In this document: piece by piece, positions 1 to 7,855 of the stretch
Layout: each line of letters begins with the position of its first letter
How positions within the stretch are numbered: position 1 is the first letter of the stretch
Assembly (NCBI GenBank): GCA_019416685.1
Contig: DXWV01000059.1
Location: 1-64,000 of the forward strand
Origin: Bacteroides sp.
Lineage (GTDB): Bacteria > Bacteroidota > Bacteroidia > Bacteroidales > Bacteroidaceae
Reading direction: 5' to 3'
DNA length: 64,000 nt
The notes under the pieces: generated by a model
The model's database searches: none
What the model was told of the DNA's origin: nothing
What the model saw: the letters and a program-made list of their open reading frames with translations, nothing else
Made by a program: the position numbers and the translations under genes

Positions 1-39
1 AACCTTTGTTAACCTTAAATCTAATACTATGAAAAACAC
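1..39 (-). ncRNA. Small RNA element, copy A (cut by window edge)
   Basis: This is the 5' part of a repeated small-RNA-like element read on the minus strand. The segment is identical to the corresponding part of the copies near 1020 and 58615. The predicted start lies about five bases beyond a TATCTTTG -7 box. The terminator hairpin seen in the other two copies would lie just left of the window. On the plus strand the element contains a short ATG frame of about 24 codons, which is probably not a gene because the promoter and terminator both point the other way. Confidence 0.6.
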
Positions 40-43
40 ATTG

Positions 44-74
44 CAAAGATACGGCCTTTTGTGGTATTTGCAAA
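44..74 (-). promoter_or_regulatory. Bacteroides-type promoter of small RNA copy A
   Basis: Read on the minus strand, TTTG (71-74) and TATCTTTG (44-51) are 19 bases apart. This fits the Bacteroides primary-sigma consensus TTTG-N19-21-TAnnTTTG. The same two boxes with 19-20 base spacing recur at the other two copies of the element. Confidence 0.7.
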
Positions 75-330
75 TAATCCAAATAAAAAAGTGTGTTTTA
101 TAACATGCTTTAATATTTGCATTTATAAATTTATAAAAAGAAGGCTTTCCGGAAGGGGTATTTTAACAAAAAGTATTTTTTCTACGGGGAGGTACATCGA
201 CACAGTGTAATCTATTATTTTGTGTGTTTTTATTGAATTGATTGCTCCTTCAAACTACTGCTTGGATATTATTTCTTATTTTTGTGTGGATTGGGAGATA
301 AAAAGACTGAACTATAATAACTAAGGAATT

Positions 331-825
331 ATGAAAACAAAGTATTTATCTGGACTGGTATTACTCCTTCTTTTGACAGTTGGCTTTGCGTCATGCAACG
401 ATGATGAAGAGCATTGGTATGATAGTATGAAAGACGGGAGACCTTTTTTTAGCGGTCATGTTGTACGTTTCTATTTTATTGATGAAGAAGGGCATGATCT
501 CATTAATATGATTGCATTGCCTATTTCCTGTGAGACTCTGCTTGATACACCACCGGCACCTCCTACTGAGTTTGCTACAACAACTGATGGACTTTGGTAT
601 AATAATAAGATAAATAATATAGTAATGGATAAGGATGAAAATTTGAATAGTTTCTTTACTTATGCGTACGGCGATTCGCGGTACAGTGATTTTACCTTTT
701 ATGTATACTTCAAGGGCAAGCCTTATGAAATGGCTCTTCAACACAGATATCAGGGCAAACGTAAAGCAAATGGTGATTATATCAGTGATGAAAGTAAATG
801 GAAAACTTATTTATTCTGCGGATGA
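331..825 (+). CDS. Small lipoprotein, probably frameshifted near its C-terminus
   Basis: No known family was recognised. The N-terminus has a lysine, a hydrophobic run and a lipobox ending at Cys22 (GFASCNDD), so an outer-membrane lipoprotein is likely. The reading frame stops at 825. The +1 frame continues from about 790 to a stop at 893-895 with a natural-looking sequence (VNGKLIYSADEP, then YRRKVFIM). One extra A in the GAAAG run at 789-793 would account for the break, and removing it would give a protein about 22 residues longer. The gene lies between two direct copies of a small RNA element. It has no clear operon partner, and mutS follows under its own promoter. It is either a recent pseudogene or a shortened protein. 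Confidence 0.6.
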   Translation: MKTKYLSGLVLLLLLTVGFASCNDDEEHWYDSMKDGRPFFSGHVVRFYFIDEEGHDLINMIALPISCETLLDTPPAPPTEFATTTDGLWYNNKINNIVMDKDENLNSFFTYAYGDSRYSDFTFYVYFKGKPYEMALQHRYQGKRKANGDYISDESKWKTYLFCG

Positions 826-989
826 ACCTACTTACAGGAGGAAAGTATTCATTATGTGCAAAGCTGATGGAGAAACGGTCATTACATCTAAGTGAAAGAA
901 TGAAGTGATGATAAGAATATAATTGAATGATGGTAATGTGGTTCGTCTTCTGGCAAGTGTGAAATGAGATAAAGGCAAGGTACGGACAT

Positions 990-1053
990 AAAAAAAGGAG
1001 CAACGCCTTGCTCCAACCTTTGTTAACCTTAAATCTAATACTATGAAAAACAC
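990..1053 (-). ncRNA. Small RNA element, copy B (complete, about 64 nt)
   Basis: On the minus strand this unit has a full promoter just upstream, about 38 bases of unique sequence, a hairpin of seven pairs with a 4-nt loop (997-1014), and a run of seven T. That is a compact transcription unit with an intrinsic terminator. The region from the T-run through the start-proximal part is base-for-base the same as copy C, 57 kb away. No protein is encoded on this strand. Its function is unknown; see the findings for possible antisense action on susC-type leaders. Confidence 0.7.
997..1014 (-). terminator. Intrinsic terminator of small RNA copy B
   Basis: GGAGCAA and TTGCTCC form a seven-pair stem around a 4-nt loop. 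Read on the minus strand the stem is followed by seven T (990-996). Copy C carries the identical hairpin. Confidence 0.75.
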
Positions 1054-1057
1054 ATTG

Positions 1058-1088
1058 CAAATGTACGGCTTTTGGTGGTATCTGCAAA
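1058..1088 (-). promoter_or_regulatory. Promoter of small RNA copy B
   Basis: On the minus strand TTTG (1085-1088) and TACATTTG (1058-1065) are separated by 19 bases. This is a full match to the Bacteroides -33/-7 consensus and places the start near 1053. Confidence 0.75.
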
Positions 1089-1238
1089 TAATCCAAGAAA
1101 AATAGTATGTTTTATAACACGTTTTAAGAATATTGTGCGGGTTGTTAATAATTCAGGAGCTTGTTTAAAGACTTTTTTACTATAAAATAACCCAATAAAT
1201 CTTGGTGTTGACGGGATGGTAGATTAGTGGGAAATCAG

Positions 1239-1246
1239 TATCTTTG
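1239..1246 (+). promoter_or_regulatory. mutS promoter, -7 box
   Basis: TATCTTTG matches the TAnnTTTG -7 consensus about 40 bases before the GTG at 1287. No good TTTG -33 box is present; the nearest is a TTG in TTGACG that is too far upstream. The box sits inside the longer upstream extension of the mutS frame, which argues that the extension is not translated. Confidence 0.55.
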
Positions 1247-1286
1247 CCCACTGATTACTGAATTAAAAAAGAAGAGGAGACTACCT

Positions 1287-3902
1287 GTGAGCAACGATAT
1301 TGAACTAACCCCTATGATGAAACAGTTCCTTGACCTGAAAGCAAAACACCCGGATGCGGTGATGCTGTTTCGATGCGGGGACTTCTACGAAACTTATTCA
1401 ACAGATGCAATTATTGCAGCTGAGATACTGGGAATTACCCTGACTAAACGTGCCAACGGAAAAGGAAAGACTATTGAGATGGCCGGTTTTCCTCATCATG
1501 CGTTGGATACCTATTTACCAAAACTGATTCGTGCCGGTAAACGTGTAGCTATCTGTGACCAGCTGGAAGATCCGAAGATGACAAAGAAACTGGTGAAACG
1601 CGGCATTACAGAACTGGTTACTCCGGGTGTGTCTATCAATGATAATATTCTCAATTATAAAGAAAATAATTTTCTTGCCGCAGTACATTTTGGTAAATCA
1701 GCCTGTGGTATTGCCTTTCTTGATATTTCTACCGGTGAGTTCCTGACGGCAGAGGGACCTTTCGATTATGTGGATAAGCTGCTCAATAATTTTGGTCCCA
1801 AAGAAGTACTCTTTGAACGCGGTAAACGTGGTATGTTCGAGGGTAACTTTGGAAGTAAATTTTTCACTTTCGAACTGGACGACTGGGTTTTTACGGAAAC
1901 GACTTCCCGTGAGAAGCTACTGAAACATTTTGAGACGAAAAATCTGAAAGGTTTTGGTGTGGAACATCTGAAGAATGGTACAATTGCTTCGGGTGCTATC
2001 CTGCAATATTTAGATATGACACAGCATACACAGATTGGTCATATTACCTCGCTGGCCCGCATTGAAGAAGATAAGTATGTGCGTCTGGACAAATTTACCG
2101 TACGTAGTCTGGAACTTATCGGCAGTATGAATGATGGCGGCAGCAGTTTGCTCAATGTCATTGATAAAACGATTAGTCCGATGGGAGCCCGTTTGCTGAA
2201 GCGCTGGATGGTATTTCCGTTGAAGGATGAAAAGCCGATTAATGACCGCTTGAATGTAGTGGAGTATTTCTTTCGTGAACCGGAGTTTAAAGAGCTGATT
2301 GAGGAGCAACTGCATCTGATAGGGGATTTGGAGCGTATTATTTCGAAAGTGGCGGTAGGACGTGTGTCACCGCGCGAAGTAGTACAGTTAAAAATAGCTT
2401 TGCAGGCTATCGAACCCATAAAAGAAGCTTGCCTGCAGGCAGATAATGCCAGTCTGAACCGGATAGGAGAGCAGTTGAATCTTTGTATTTCTATACGTGA
2501 CCGGATAAGTAAGGAAATCAACAATGACCCTCCTTTATTGATAAACAAAGGGGGCGTGATTCAAAGTGGGGTAAATACCGAGTTGGACGAACTGAGGCAA
2601 ATAGCCTATTCGGGCAAAGATTACCTTTTGAAAATACAGCAACGTGAAAGTGAACAGACAGGGATTCCAAGTCTGAAGATTGCCTATAATAGTGTATTTG
2701 GTTACTATATAGAGGTACGCAATGTACACAAAGATAAAGTACCTCAGGAGTGGATTCGCAAACAGACGCTGGTCAATGCGGAGCGTTACATCACTCAGGA
2801 GTTAAAAGAGTACGAAGAGAAAATCCTCGGAGCAGAAGATAAGATTCTGGTGCTTGAGACCCGGCTTTATACGGAGTTGGTACAAGCTTTGAGTGAATTT
2901 ATTCCTGCCATCCAGATTAACGCCAATCAGGTAGCGCGTATCGACTGTTTATTGGCATTTGCCAATGTAGCACGTGAAAATAACTATATTCGCCCGGTAA
3001 TTGAAGATAATGACGTACTGGATATCCGTCAGGGGCGTCATCCGGTGATTGAGAAGCAGCTCCCGATAGGTGAGAAATACATTGCTAATGATGTGATGCT
3101 GGATAGCACAACGCAGCAGATTATTATTATTACGGGTCCCAATATGGCCGGTAAATCTGCTCTTTTGCGTCAGACGGCATTGATAACTTTGCTGGCTCAA
3201 ATCGGTTCTTTTGTTCCTGCCGAGAGTGCTCACATCGGATTGGTAGATAAGATTTTCACCCGGGTGGGAGCCAGTGATAATATCTCCGTTGGCGAATCTA
3301 CGTTTATGGTAGAGATGAATGAGGCGGCGGATATTCTGAATAACGTTTCTTCGAGAAGTCTTGTACTGTTTGATGAGTTGGGGCGTGGAACCTCTACCTA
3401 TGATGGTATTTCGATAGCCTGGGCCATTGTAGAGTATATCCATGAGCATCCTAAGGCAAAAGCACGTACCCTTTTTGCCACGCACTATCATGAACTGAAT
3501 GAGATGGAGAAATCTTTCAAGCGGATAAAGAATTATAATGTATCGGTGAAAGAGGTTGACAATCGGGTGATTTTTCTTCGTAAGCTCGAACGTGGTGGTA
3601 GCGAGCATTCCTTCGGTATTCATGTAGCTAAGATGGCAGGTATGCCGAAAAGTATTGTGAAGCGTGCCAATGAAATTCTGAAGCAGCTTGAATCGGACAA
3701 TCGTCAGCAAGGCATTTCCGGTAAGCCATTGGGTGATGTGAGCGAGAACAGGGGAGGAATGCAGTTGAGTTTCTTCCAGTTGGACGACCCTATATTGTGC
3801 CAGATCAGAGATGAGATACTCAATCTGGATGTGAATAACCTTACTCCGATTGAGGCGCTTAACAAACTGAATGATATAAAGAAGATAGTGAGAGGGAAGT
3901 AA
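1287..3902 (+). CDS. mutS: DNA mismatch repair protein MutS
   Basis: This is the mismatch sensor of methyl-independent repair. It binds mispaired DNA as a dimer and passes the signal to MutL by ATP-driven sliding. The mismatch-contacting Phe-Tyr-Glu motif is at residues 33-35 (FRCGDFYETY), the Walker A GPNMAGKS at 617-624, and a DELGRGTS Walker B near 697, followed by the FATHYHEL signature. The length of 871 residues is typical. The frame is open upstream to an ATG at 1227, but GTG 1287 is preferred. It has a purine-rich site (AAGAGGAGA) just upstream, gives the usual SNDIELTPMMKQ N-terminus, and a promoter box lies within the extension. The gene stands alone and ends at a bidirectional terminator. 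Confidence 0.97.
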   Translation: MSNDIELTPMMKQFLDLKAKHPDAVMLFRCGDFYETYSTDAIIAAEILGITLTKRANGKGKTIEMAGFPHHALDTYLPKLIRAGKRVAICDQLEDPKMTKKLVKRGITELVTPGVSINDNILNYKENNFLAAVHFGKSACGIAFLDISTGEFLTAEGPFDYVDKLLNNFGPKEVLFERGKRGMFEGNFGSKFFTFELDDWVFTETTSREKLLKHFETKNLKGFGVEHLKNGTIASGAILQYLDMTQHTQIGHITSLARIEEDKYVRLDKFTVRSLELIGSMNDGGSSLLNVIDKTISPMGARLLKRWMVFPLKDEKPINDRLNVVEYFFREPEFKELIEEQLHLIGDLERIISKVAVGRVSPREVVQLKIALQAIEPIKEACLQADNASLNRIGEQLNLCISIRDRISKEINNDPPLLINKGGVIQSGVNTELDELRQIAYSGKDYLLKIQQRESEQTGIPSLKIAYNSVFGYYIEVRNVHKDKVPQEWIRKQTLVNAERYITQELKEYEEKILGAEDKILVLETRLYTELVQALSEFIPAIQINANQVARIDCLLAFANVARENNYIRPVIEDNDVLDIRQGRHPVIEKQLPIGEKYIANDVMLDSTTQQIIIITGPNMAGKSALLRQTALITLLAQIGSFVPAESAHIGLVDKIFTRVGASDNISVGESTFMVEMNEAADILNNVSSRSLVLFDELGRGTSTYDGISIAWAIVEYIHEHPKAKARTLFATHYHELNEMEKSFKRIKNYNVSVKEVDNRVIFLRKLERGGSEHSFGIHVAKMAGMPKSIVKRANEILKQLESDNRQQGISGKPLGDVSENRGGMQLSFFQLDDPILCQIRDEILNLDVNNLTPIEALNKLNDIKKIVRGK

Positions 3903-3913
3903 GAACGTAAGAT

Positions 3914-3954
3914 AAAAATGCCTGATGATCATGTACAATCATCGGGCATTTTTA
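3914..3954. terminator. Bidirectional terminator between mutS and the cat-like gene
   Basis: A 12-pair stem (3919-3930 with 3939-3950; one mismatched pair) with an 8-nt loop is flanked by A5 on the left and T5 on the right. It can therefore end transcription from both convergent genes. Confidence 0.8.
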
Positions 3955-3977
3955 TATCAACTATAGGTGAAAGTACT

Positions 3978-4619
3978 CTATTTCAACCACTCTTCTACTT
4001 TTTTATAAAACAACGAAAGATGATGTCCATCTATAAACCCATGGTGAATAGTCATCGCAATTGGCATTACAAGCTTTCCTTCTTTTAATATTGCTTTTCC
4101 GGCGTTCATCAAAGGGTAGTTACTGCCATGACGATGTTCCTGCGTACAGGTCAGTGAGGTGAAATATAAGTCGGGGGTAGCACTTAACAATATAACATCA
4201 AGCAAGTCTTTACCACCCACTTTTTCCATATCATACGGGTCACCGTCGGGATCAATAGTATCTATGACTGATCTGGCTTCTGTATAAAAGGTGTTGAAGT
4301 CTTTGTTCCATGGCAGACGAATGGTGAAGAACCGTCCGTTTTCCTTCACCTTTATAGGAGTCAACATATCTACGCTGTCGAAATAGACTACATTGCCTTC
4401 TGCATCTATACGGAAGCGAAACTCCGGTATTTCATTGACAGCACGCAAAACGGCATAGAGATAGTGTAGAAAGAATGATTGCCCTGTGGCTTTAGCACGG
4501 GCTTTGGCTCCTCCGCACTCTACCTCTGAGGTAATGGAAATAGTGGGGTTCTGAAAACTCTTGAAGAACTCATAATTACTCTTCCGTTCCCAGGTTTCTA
4601 TGTCTATAATATGTTTCAT
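3978..4619 (-). CDS. Chloramphenicol acetyltransferase-like protein
   Basis: This is an acyl-CoA-dependent O-acetyltransferase of the CAT fold. The 213 residues match the family length of roughly 210-220. The C-terminal motif HHGFIDGHH at about 192-200 carries the catalytic histidine and the DG pair of the CAT signature. It is the last gene of the ychF-panE-lgt group and overlaps lgt by four bases (ATGA type), so translation is probably coupled. The position behind housekeeping genes suggests a resident gene rather than a mobile resistance cassette. Chloramphenicol as the substrate is not shown; many Bacteroides CAT-like proteins have unknown acceptors. Confidence 0.85.
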   Translation of the reverse strand: MKHIIDIETWERKSNYEFFKSFQNPTISITSEVECGGAKARAKATGQSFFLHYLYAVLRAVNEIPEFRFRIDAEGNVVYFDSVDMLTPIKVKENGRFFTIRLPWNKDFNTFYTEARSVIDTIDPDGDPYDMEKVGGKDLLDVILLSATPDLYFTSLTCTQEHRHGSNYPLMNAGKAILKEGKLVMPIAMTIHHGFIDGHHLSLFYKKVEEWLK

Positions 4620-5458
4620 TTCTTGATGGATTTCCTGTCATAAAAGAACATGAAGTAGAGGCCGATGATCACGAATGGGATACTTAGCCATTGCCCCATG
4701 TTGAGGCTCATATTGTCTTCAAAGCTTACCTGATTTTCCTTTAAGAACTCAACGAAGAAGCGGAATACAAAAATAGCCGTCAGACAGAGTCCGAAAAAGA
4801 AACCGCGGTGTAGCTTTTTGTTATAGAACTTATAAAGATAGATCATCACCAGGAAAAGCAGGAAATAAGCGATAGCTTCGTAAAGCTGTGCCGGATGGCG
4901 TGGTAGCATATCTGTACGTTCAAAGACGAAAGCCCAGGGCACATCGGTCGGTTTGCCAATGATTTCAGAGTTCATCAGGTTGGCCAGGCGGATACAGCAG
5001 GCAGTGATGGGAGTGGCTACGGCAATCATATCTACTACATCCATATAATGCATTTTCATTTTACGGCAATAGAGCCAGAGGGCAATCATTAGTCCTAACG
5101 TTCCACCGTGGCTGGCAAGCCCTTCATAACCTGTGAATTTCCAGCCTCCGTCGGGCAGGAATCTGATAGGAAGTATCATTTCCCAGAATCCCCGGAAACT
5201 GGTGAGATAGGTCTGGGGATCATAGAATATACAATGTCCCAGTCGGGCCCCAATCAGAATACCAAAGAAACAATAGAAAAACAGGGGCTCAAATTTCTTT
5301 TCGCTTATCTTTTTATCCCGGAACTGATAGTGAACTATAACATAGGCCAGAAAGATACCAACGGCCCACAATAGTCCGTAATAGCGAACGGGAAGTCCGA
5401 AGAGGTTGAACAATTCGGGATTCGGGTTCCAGTTAATAGATAATAAAATGGTATTCAT
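4616..5458 (-). CDS. lgt: Prolipoprotein diacylglyceryl transferase
   Basis: This inner-membrane enzyme moves diacylglycerol from phosphatidylglycerol to the lipobox cysteine of prolipoproteins, the first step of lipoprotein maturation. Family signatures are present in order: GARLGHCIFYDP, ASHGGTLG with the essential histidine, IRLANLMNSEIIGKP (the arginine/asparagine signature) and RHPAQLYEA. Several hydrophobic segments span the 280 residues, as expected of a polytopic protein. It lies third in the minus-strand operon, 17 bases after panE, and overlaps the cat-like gene by four bases. The many lipoproteins in this window are its likely substrates. Confidence 0.96.
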   Translation of the reverse strand: MNTILLSINWNPNPELFNLFGLPVRYYGLLWAVGIFLAYVIVHYQFRDKKISEKKFEPLFFYCFFGILIGARLGHCIFYDPQTYLTSFRGFWEMILPIRFLPDGGWKFTGYEGLASHGGTLGLMIALWLYCRKMKMHYMDVVDMIAVATPITACCIRLANLMNSEIIGKPTDVPWAFVFERTDMLPRHPAQLYEAIAYFLLFLVMIYLYKFYNKKLHRGFFFGLCLTAIFVFRFFVEFLKENQVSFEDNMSLNMGQWLSIPFVIIGLYFMFFYDRKSIKK

Positions 5459-5475
5459 AATTATTGAGTTTAATT

Positions 5476-6384
5476 TTATATTCTGAATTTCTTGGCTACT
5501 TCCTGATAGGTCGGTACCGCTATCCCCTGTTCTTCGGCAGCTGTTATCATGTCAAAAAGCAATCCTTGTACTTCGGATTGATGTCCTTTCTCCATATCTT
5601 TCTGCATGGATGCAGTGCTTTGAGGGTCGAGTTTATCAATTACTTTGAGATTGTAGGTGACAGGGTCTTCAGAGAATTCAATGCCGAGTTTCTTTCCCAG
5701 CATGGCACTTTCGGTAGACAGGGCTATGAAAGTATCGCGTATTTTACCCGGCTTTTGTACTTCGCCCATAGGAACATTGAAATAAGCTCCGGTGACGGCC
5801 ATGGCCGAGATAAAGGACCACTTGACAAATGTATCCCGTTGGATATCCGGTGACAGATCTACTTTTATTCCGCTTTCTACCAGATCGTCACGTACGGCTT
5901 CAAGCAATCCGGCGGGTACGTTTGTGCCTCTATGCGCTCCATATACCAAACGGAAGATAGTTCCCATTTGAGTAATTTCTCCCGGGGCGGATACGAACCC
6001 TACAATGTAAATACAACCATCCAGAACGGTTACGCCCGGAACAAGACGCTGAATACGTGGTCCTGTACCGTAAACATTGAGTATGGGAATTACGATTGTT
6101 TTTTCGTGAGAAGCCCGTTTTATCAGATCCGTGATAGAGTCAACGGAATAGCCTTTGACGCAAACGAATATCACGTCTGCTTTTCCTGTGTACTCTTCTG
6201 CTGTACAAGCTTTCACTGGAATGGTATGATTGCCTTTCAGGCCTGACTTTAACGTCAGCCCATTGTTCTGTATAGCTTCCAGGTGCGCCCCACGGGCTAT
6301 ACAGGTAACATCCTTTCCGCCAAGTGCAAGAAAGGCAGCAATACTGCCTCCTACACCTCCGGTTCCTGCTATAAGATAATTCAT
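5476..6384 (-). CDS. panE: 2-dehydropantoate 2-reductase (ketopantoate reductase)
   Basis: The protein reduces ketopantoate to pantoate with NADPH in pantothenate and CoA synthesis. The N-terminus carries the dinucleotide-binding loop GTGGVGG at residues 7-13, followed by the family pattern FLALGGKDVTCIARG. The C-terminal helical domain contains DTFVKWSFISA, which supplies the conserved lysine. The length of 302 residues is normal. The start lies three bases after the ychF stop, so the two are co-transcribed. ApbA/PanE family members sometimes reduce other 2-keto acids, so the exact substrate is assigned by family only. Confidence 0.9.
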   Translation of the reverse strand: MNYLIAGTGGVGGSIAAFLALGGKDVTCIARGAHLEAIQNNGLTLKSGLKGNHTIPVKACTAEEYTGKADVIFVCVKGYSVDSITDLIKRASHEKTIVIPILNVYGTGPRIQRLVPGVTVLDGCIYIVGFVSAPGEITQMGTIFRLVYGAHRGTNVPAGLLEAVRDDLVESGIKVDLSPDIQRDTFVKWSFISAMAVTGAYFNVPMGEVQKPGKIRDTFIALSTESAMLGKKLGIEFSEDPVTYNLKVIDKLDPQSTASMQKDMEKGHQSEVQGLLFDMITAAEEQGIAVPTYQEVAKKFRI

Positions 6385-6387
6385 TCT

Positions 6388-7491
6388 TTATACGTTAAAA
6401 CGGAAATGCATGATATCTCCGTCTTGTACTACATATTCTTTTCCTTCCACACCCAATTTACCGGCTTCTTTCACGGCAGCTTCTGAACCATACTGGATAA
6501 AATCATCATATTTGATAACCTCTGCACGGATAAATCCTTTTTCAAAGTCGGTATGGATTACTCCCGCACACTGAGGTGCTTTCCAACCTTTTTCATAAGT
6601 CCAGGCACGTACTTCCTGTACACCGGCTGTAAAGTAAGTTTCCAGATTCAATAATTTGTAAGCCGATTTGATAAGCCGGGCAACACCTGATTCTTCCAGT
6701 CCTACTTCGGCAAGGAACATCTGGCGGTCTTCGTAAGTCTCCAGTTCGGCAATATCCGATTCTGTTTTGGCAGCAACAATAAGAATTTCTGCATCTTCAT
6801 CTTTTACTGCTTCGCGAACCATGTCTACATATTTATTTCCGTTTACGGCGCTTGCTTCGTCCACGTTGCAAACATACATTACCGGTTTGCTGGTAAGCAG
6901 AAAGAGTTCACGGGCTATTTTCTGTTCGTCTTTGGTTTCAAACTTTACAGTGCGGGCCGATTTTCCCTGCTCCAATGCTTCTTTGTATTTAACGAGGATG
7001 TCATAAGTCTGTTTGGCAGTTTTATCACCTCCTGTTTGCGCTTGCTTTTGCACTTTCTGTATACGTGCGTCAATTGTGTCGAGGTCTTTCAACTGTAGTT
7101 CATAGTCAATAATCTCTTTGTCACGCACAGGATTTACACTTCCGTCTACATGTGTTACATTATCATCATCAAAGCAACGAAGTACATGCAGGATGGCATC
7201 TGTTTCACGAATGTTTGCGAGAAACTTATTGCCTAATCCTTCGCCTTTACTGGCACCTTTTACCAGTCCGGCGATATCTACAATTTCTACAGTAGTGGGT
7301 ACGATCCGTTGCGGGTGTACCAGTTCCGCCAGTTTATTTAAACGTTCGTCCGGAACAGTGATTACGCCTACATTCGGTTCTATTGTACAAAAAGGGAAGT
7401 TTGCCGCCTGTGCTTTCGCGTTCGACAAACAGTTGAAAAGTGTCGACTTACCTACGTTAGGAAGTCCGACAATACCACATTGTAATGCCAT
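6388..7491 (-). CDS. ychF: Obg-family translation-associated ATPase YchF
   Basis: YchF/OLA1 is a ribosome-associated P-loop protein that prefers ATP over GTP and is linked to stress responses. The P-loop GLPNVGKS is at residues 9-16, with the DIAGLVKGAS switch region downstream. The base-recognition motif reads NVDE rather than the NKxD of true GTPases, as is usual for YchF. The C-terminal TGS-like domain runs from about 280 to the end (FTAGVQEVRAW to IMHFRFNV). The length of 367 is standard. It is the first gene of the four-gene minus-strand operon and has a -7 box (TATCTTTG) about 70 bases upstream. Confidence 0.96.
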   Translation of the reverse strand: MALQCGIVGLPNVGKSTLFNCLSNAKAQAANFPFCTIEPNVGVITVPDERLNKLAELVHPQRIVPTTVEIVDIAGLVKGASKGEGLGNKFLANIRETDAILHVLRCFDDDNVTHVDGSVNPVRDKEIIDYELQLKDLDTIDARIQKVQKQAQTGGDKTAKQTYDILVKYKEALEQGKSARTVKFETKDEQKIARELFLLTSKPVMYVCNVDEASAVNGNKYVDMVREAVKDEDAEILIVAAKTESDIAELETYEDRQMFLAEVGLEESGVARLIKSAYKLLNLETYFTAGVQEVRAWTYEKGWKAPQCAGVIHTDFEKGFIRAEVIKYDDFIQYGSEAAVKEAGKLGVEGKEYVVQDGDIMHFRFNV

Positions 7492-7559
7492 TTATCTATT
7501 TCGTTATTATATTTACTATCAATGCCTGTGAACAGTATATTCTGTTTAAAATATGTCTG

Positions 7560-7567
7560 CAAAGATA
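7560..7567 (-). promoter_or_regulatory. ychF operon -7 box
   Basis: Read on the minus strand this is TATCTTTG, placing a start near 7555 and giving a leader of about 64 nt. No clear -33 TTTG is seen. Confidence 0.5.
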
Positions 7568-7668
7568 ACTATTCTTTTAAAAATATAGGTGATAACGTCT
7601 TAAAAAAGGGTTATATGTAAGTTGTACTGCCTGGTGTGTACTTTTGAAAGAAATAACTGAAGCTTTCT

Positions 7669-7698
7669 TTTGTTATCGGGATATATTCATTACCTTTG
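7669..7698 (+). promoter_or_regulatory. Promoter upstream of the 23-bp array and the HU-like gene
   Basis: TTTG (7669-7672) and TACCTTTG (7691-7698) are 18 bases apart, close to the Bacteroides consensus spacing. The predicted start near 7704 would put the whole repeat array in a 150-nt untranslated leader of the HU-like gene. Confidence 0.6.
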
Positions 7699-7709
7699 TA
7701 GAAAGCGTT

Positions 7710-7800
7710 GTACGACATGCACATCTGGGACATGCTGACATGCACATGTCGTGCTGTACGAGATGTACATGTCATACTGCACGAGATGCACATGTCGTAC
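7710..7800. repeat. Four-unit 23-bp repeat array 1 (ACATGYACATGT-type cores)
   Basis: Palindrome-like cores begin at 7715, 7738, 7761 and 7784, exactly 23 bases apart. They read ACATGCACATCT, ACATGCACATGT, AGATGTACATGT and AGATGCACATGT. The 11-base spacers are related to one another. Read on the minus strand the units match the array at 58930-59021. The array lies downstream of a promoter, in the apparent leader of the HU-like gene. The short frames across it are not convincing as genes, since a 23-bp period changes phase with every unit. Confidence 0.8.
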
Positions 7801-7855
7801 ATTGTTTTGTTATGACCTTTAATACGTTTGATTACAACGTCTAATACGAAAGATT

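Noticed and set aside
29..103. Short ATG frame on the plus strand of the repeated RNA element, as leader peptide
   Set aside because: The promoter and terminator of the element point to the minus strand, and the frame is not kept in copy C, where codons after ATGAAAAAA diverge.
2949..3938. 329-codon minus-strand frame opposite mutS
   Set aside because: It is antisense to the strongly conserved ATPase part of mutS and encodes nothing recognisable.
3978..4619. Mobile chloramphenicol resistance gene
   Set aside because: It is embedded in a housekeeping operon with a four-base overlap to lgt, with no insertion sequence or integron nearby.
7710..7800. CRISPR-like short array
   Set aside because: Repeats are 12-bp palindromes with 11-bp similar spacers, far below CRISPR sizes, and no cas genes are present.
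7611..7844. Small frames on both strands over array 1
   Set aside because: The 23-bp period shifts phase at each unit; the peptides are His/Met/Cys/Arg-rich repeats without family features.
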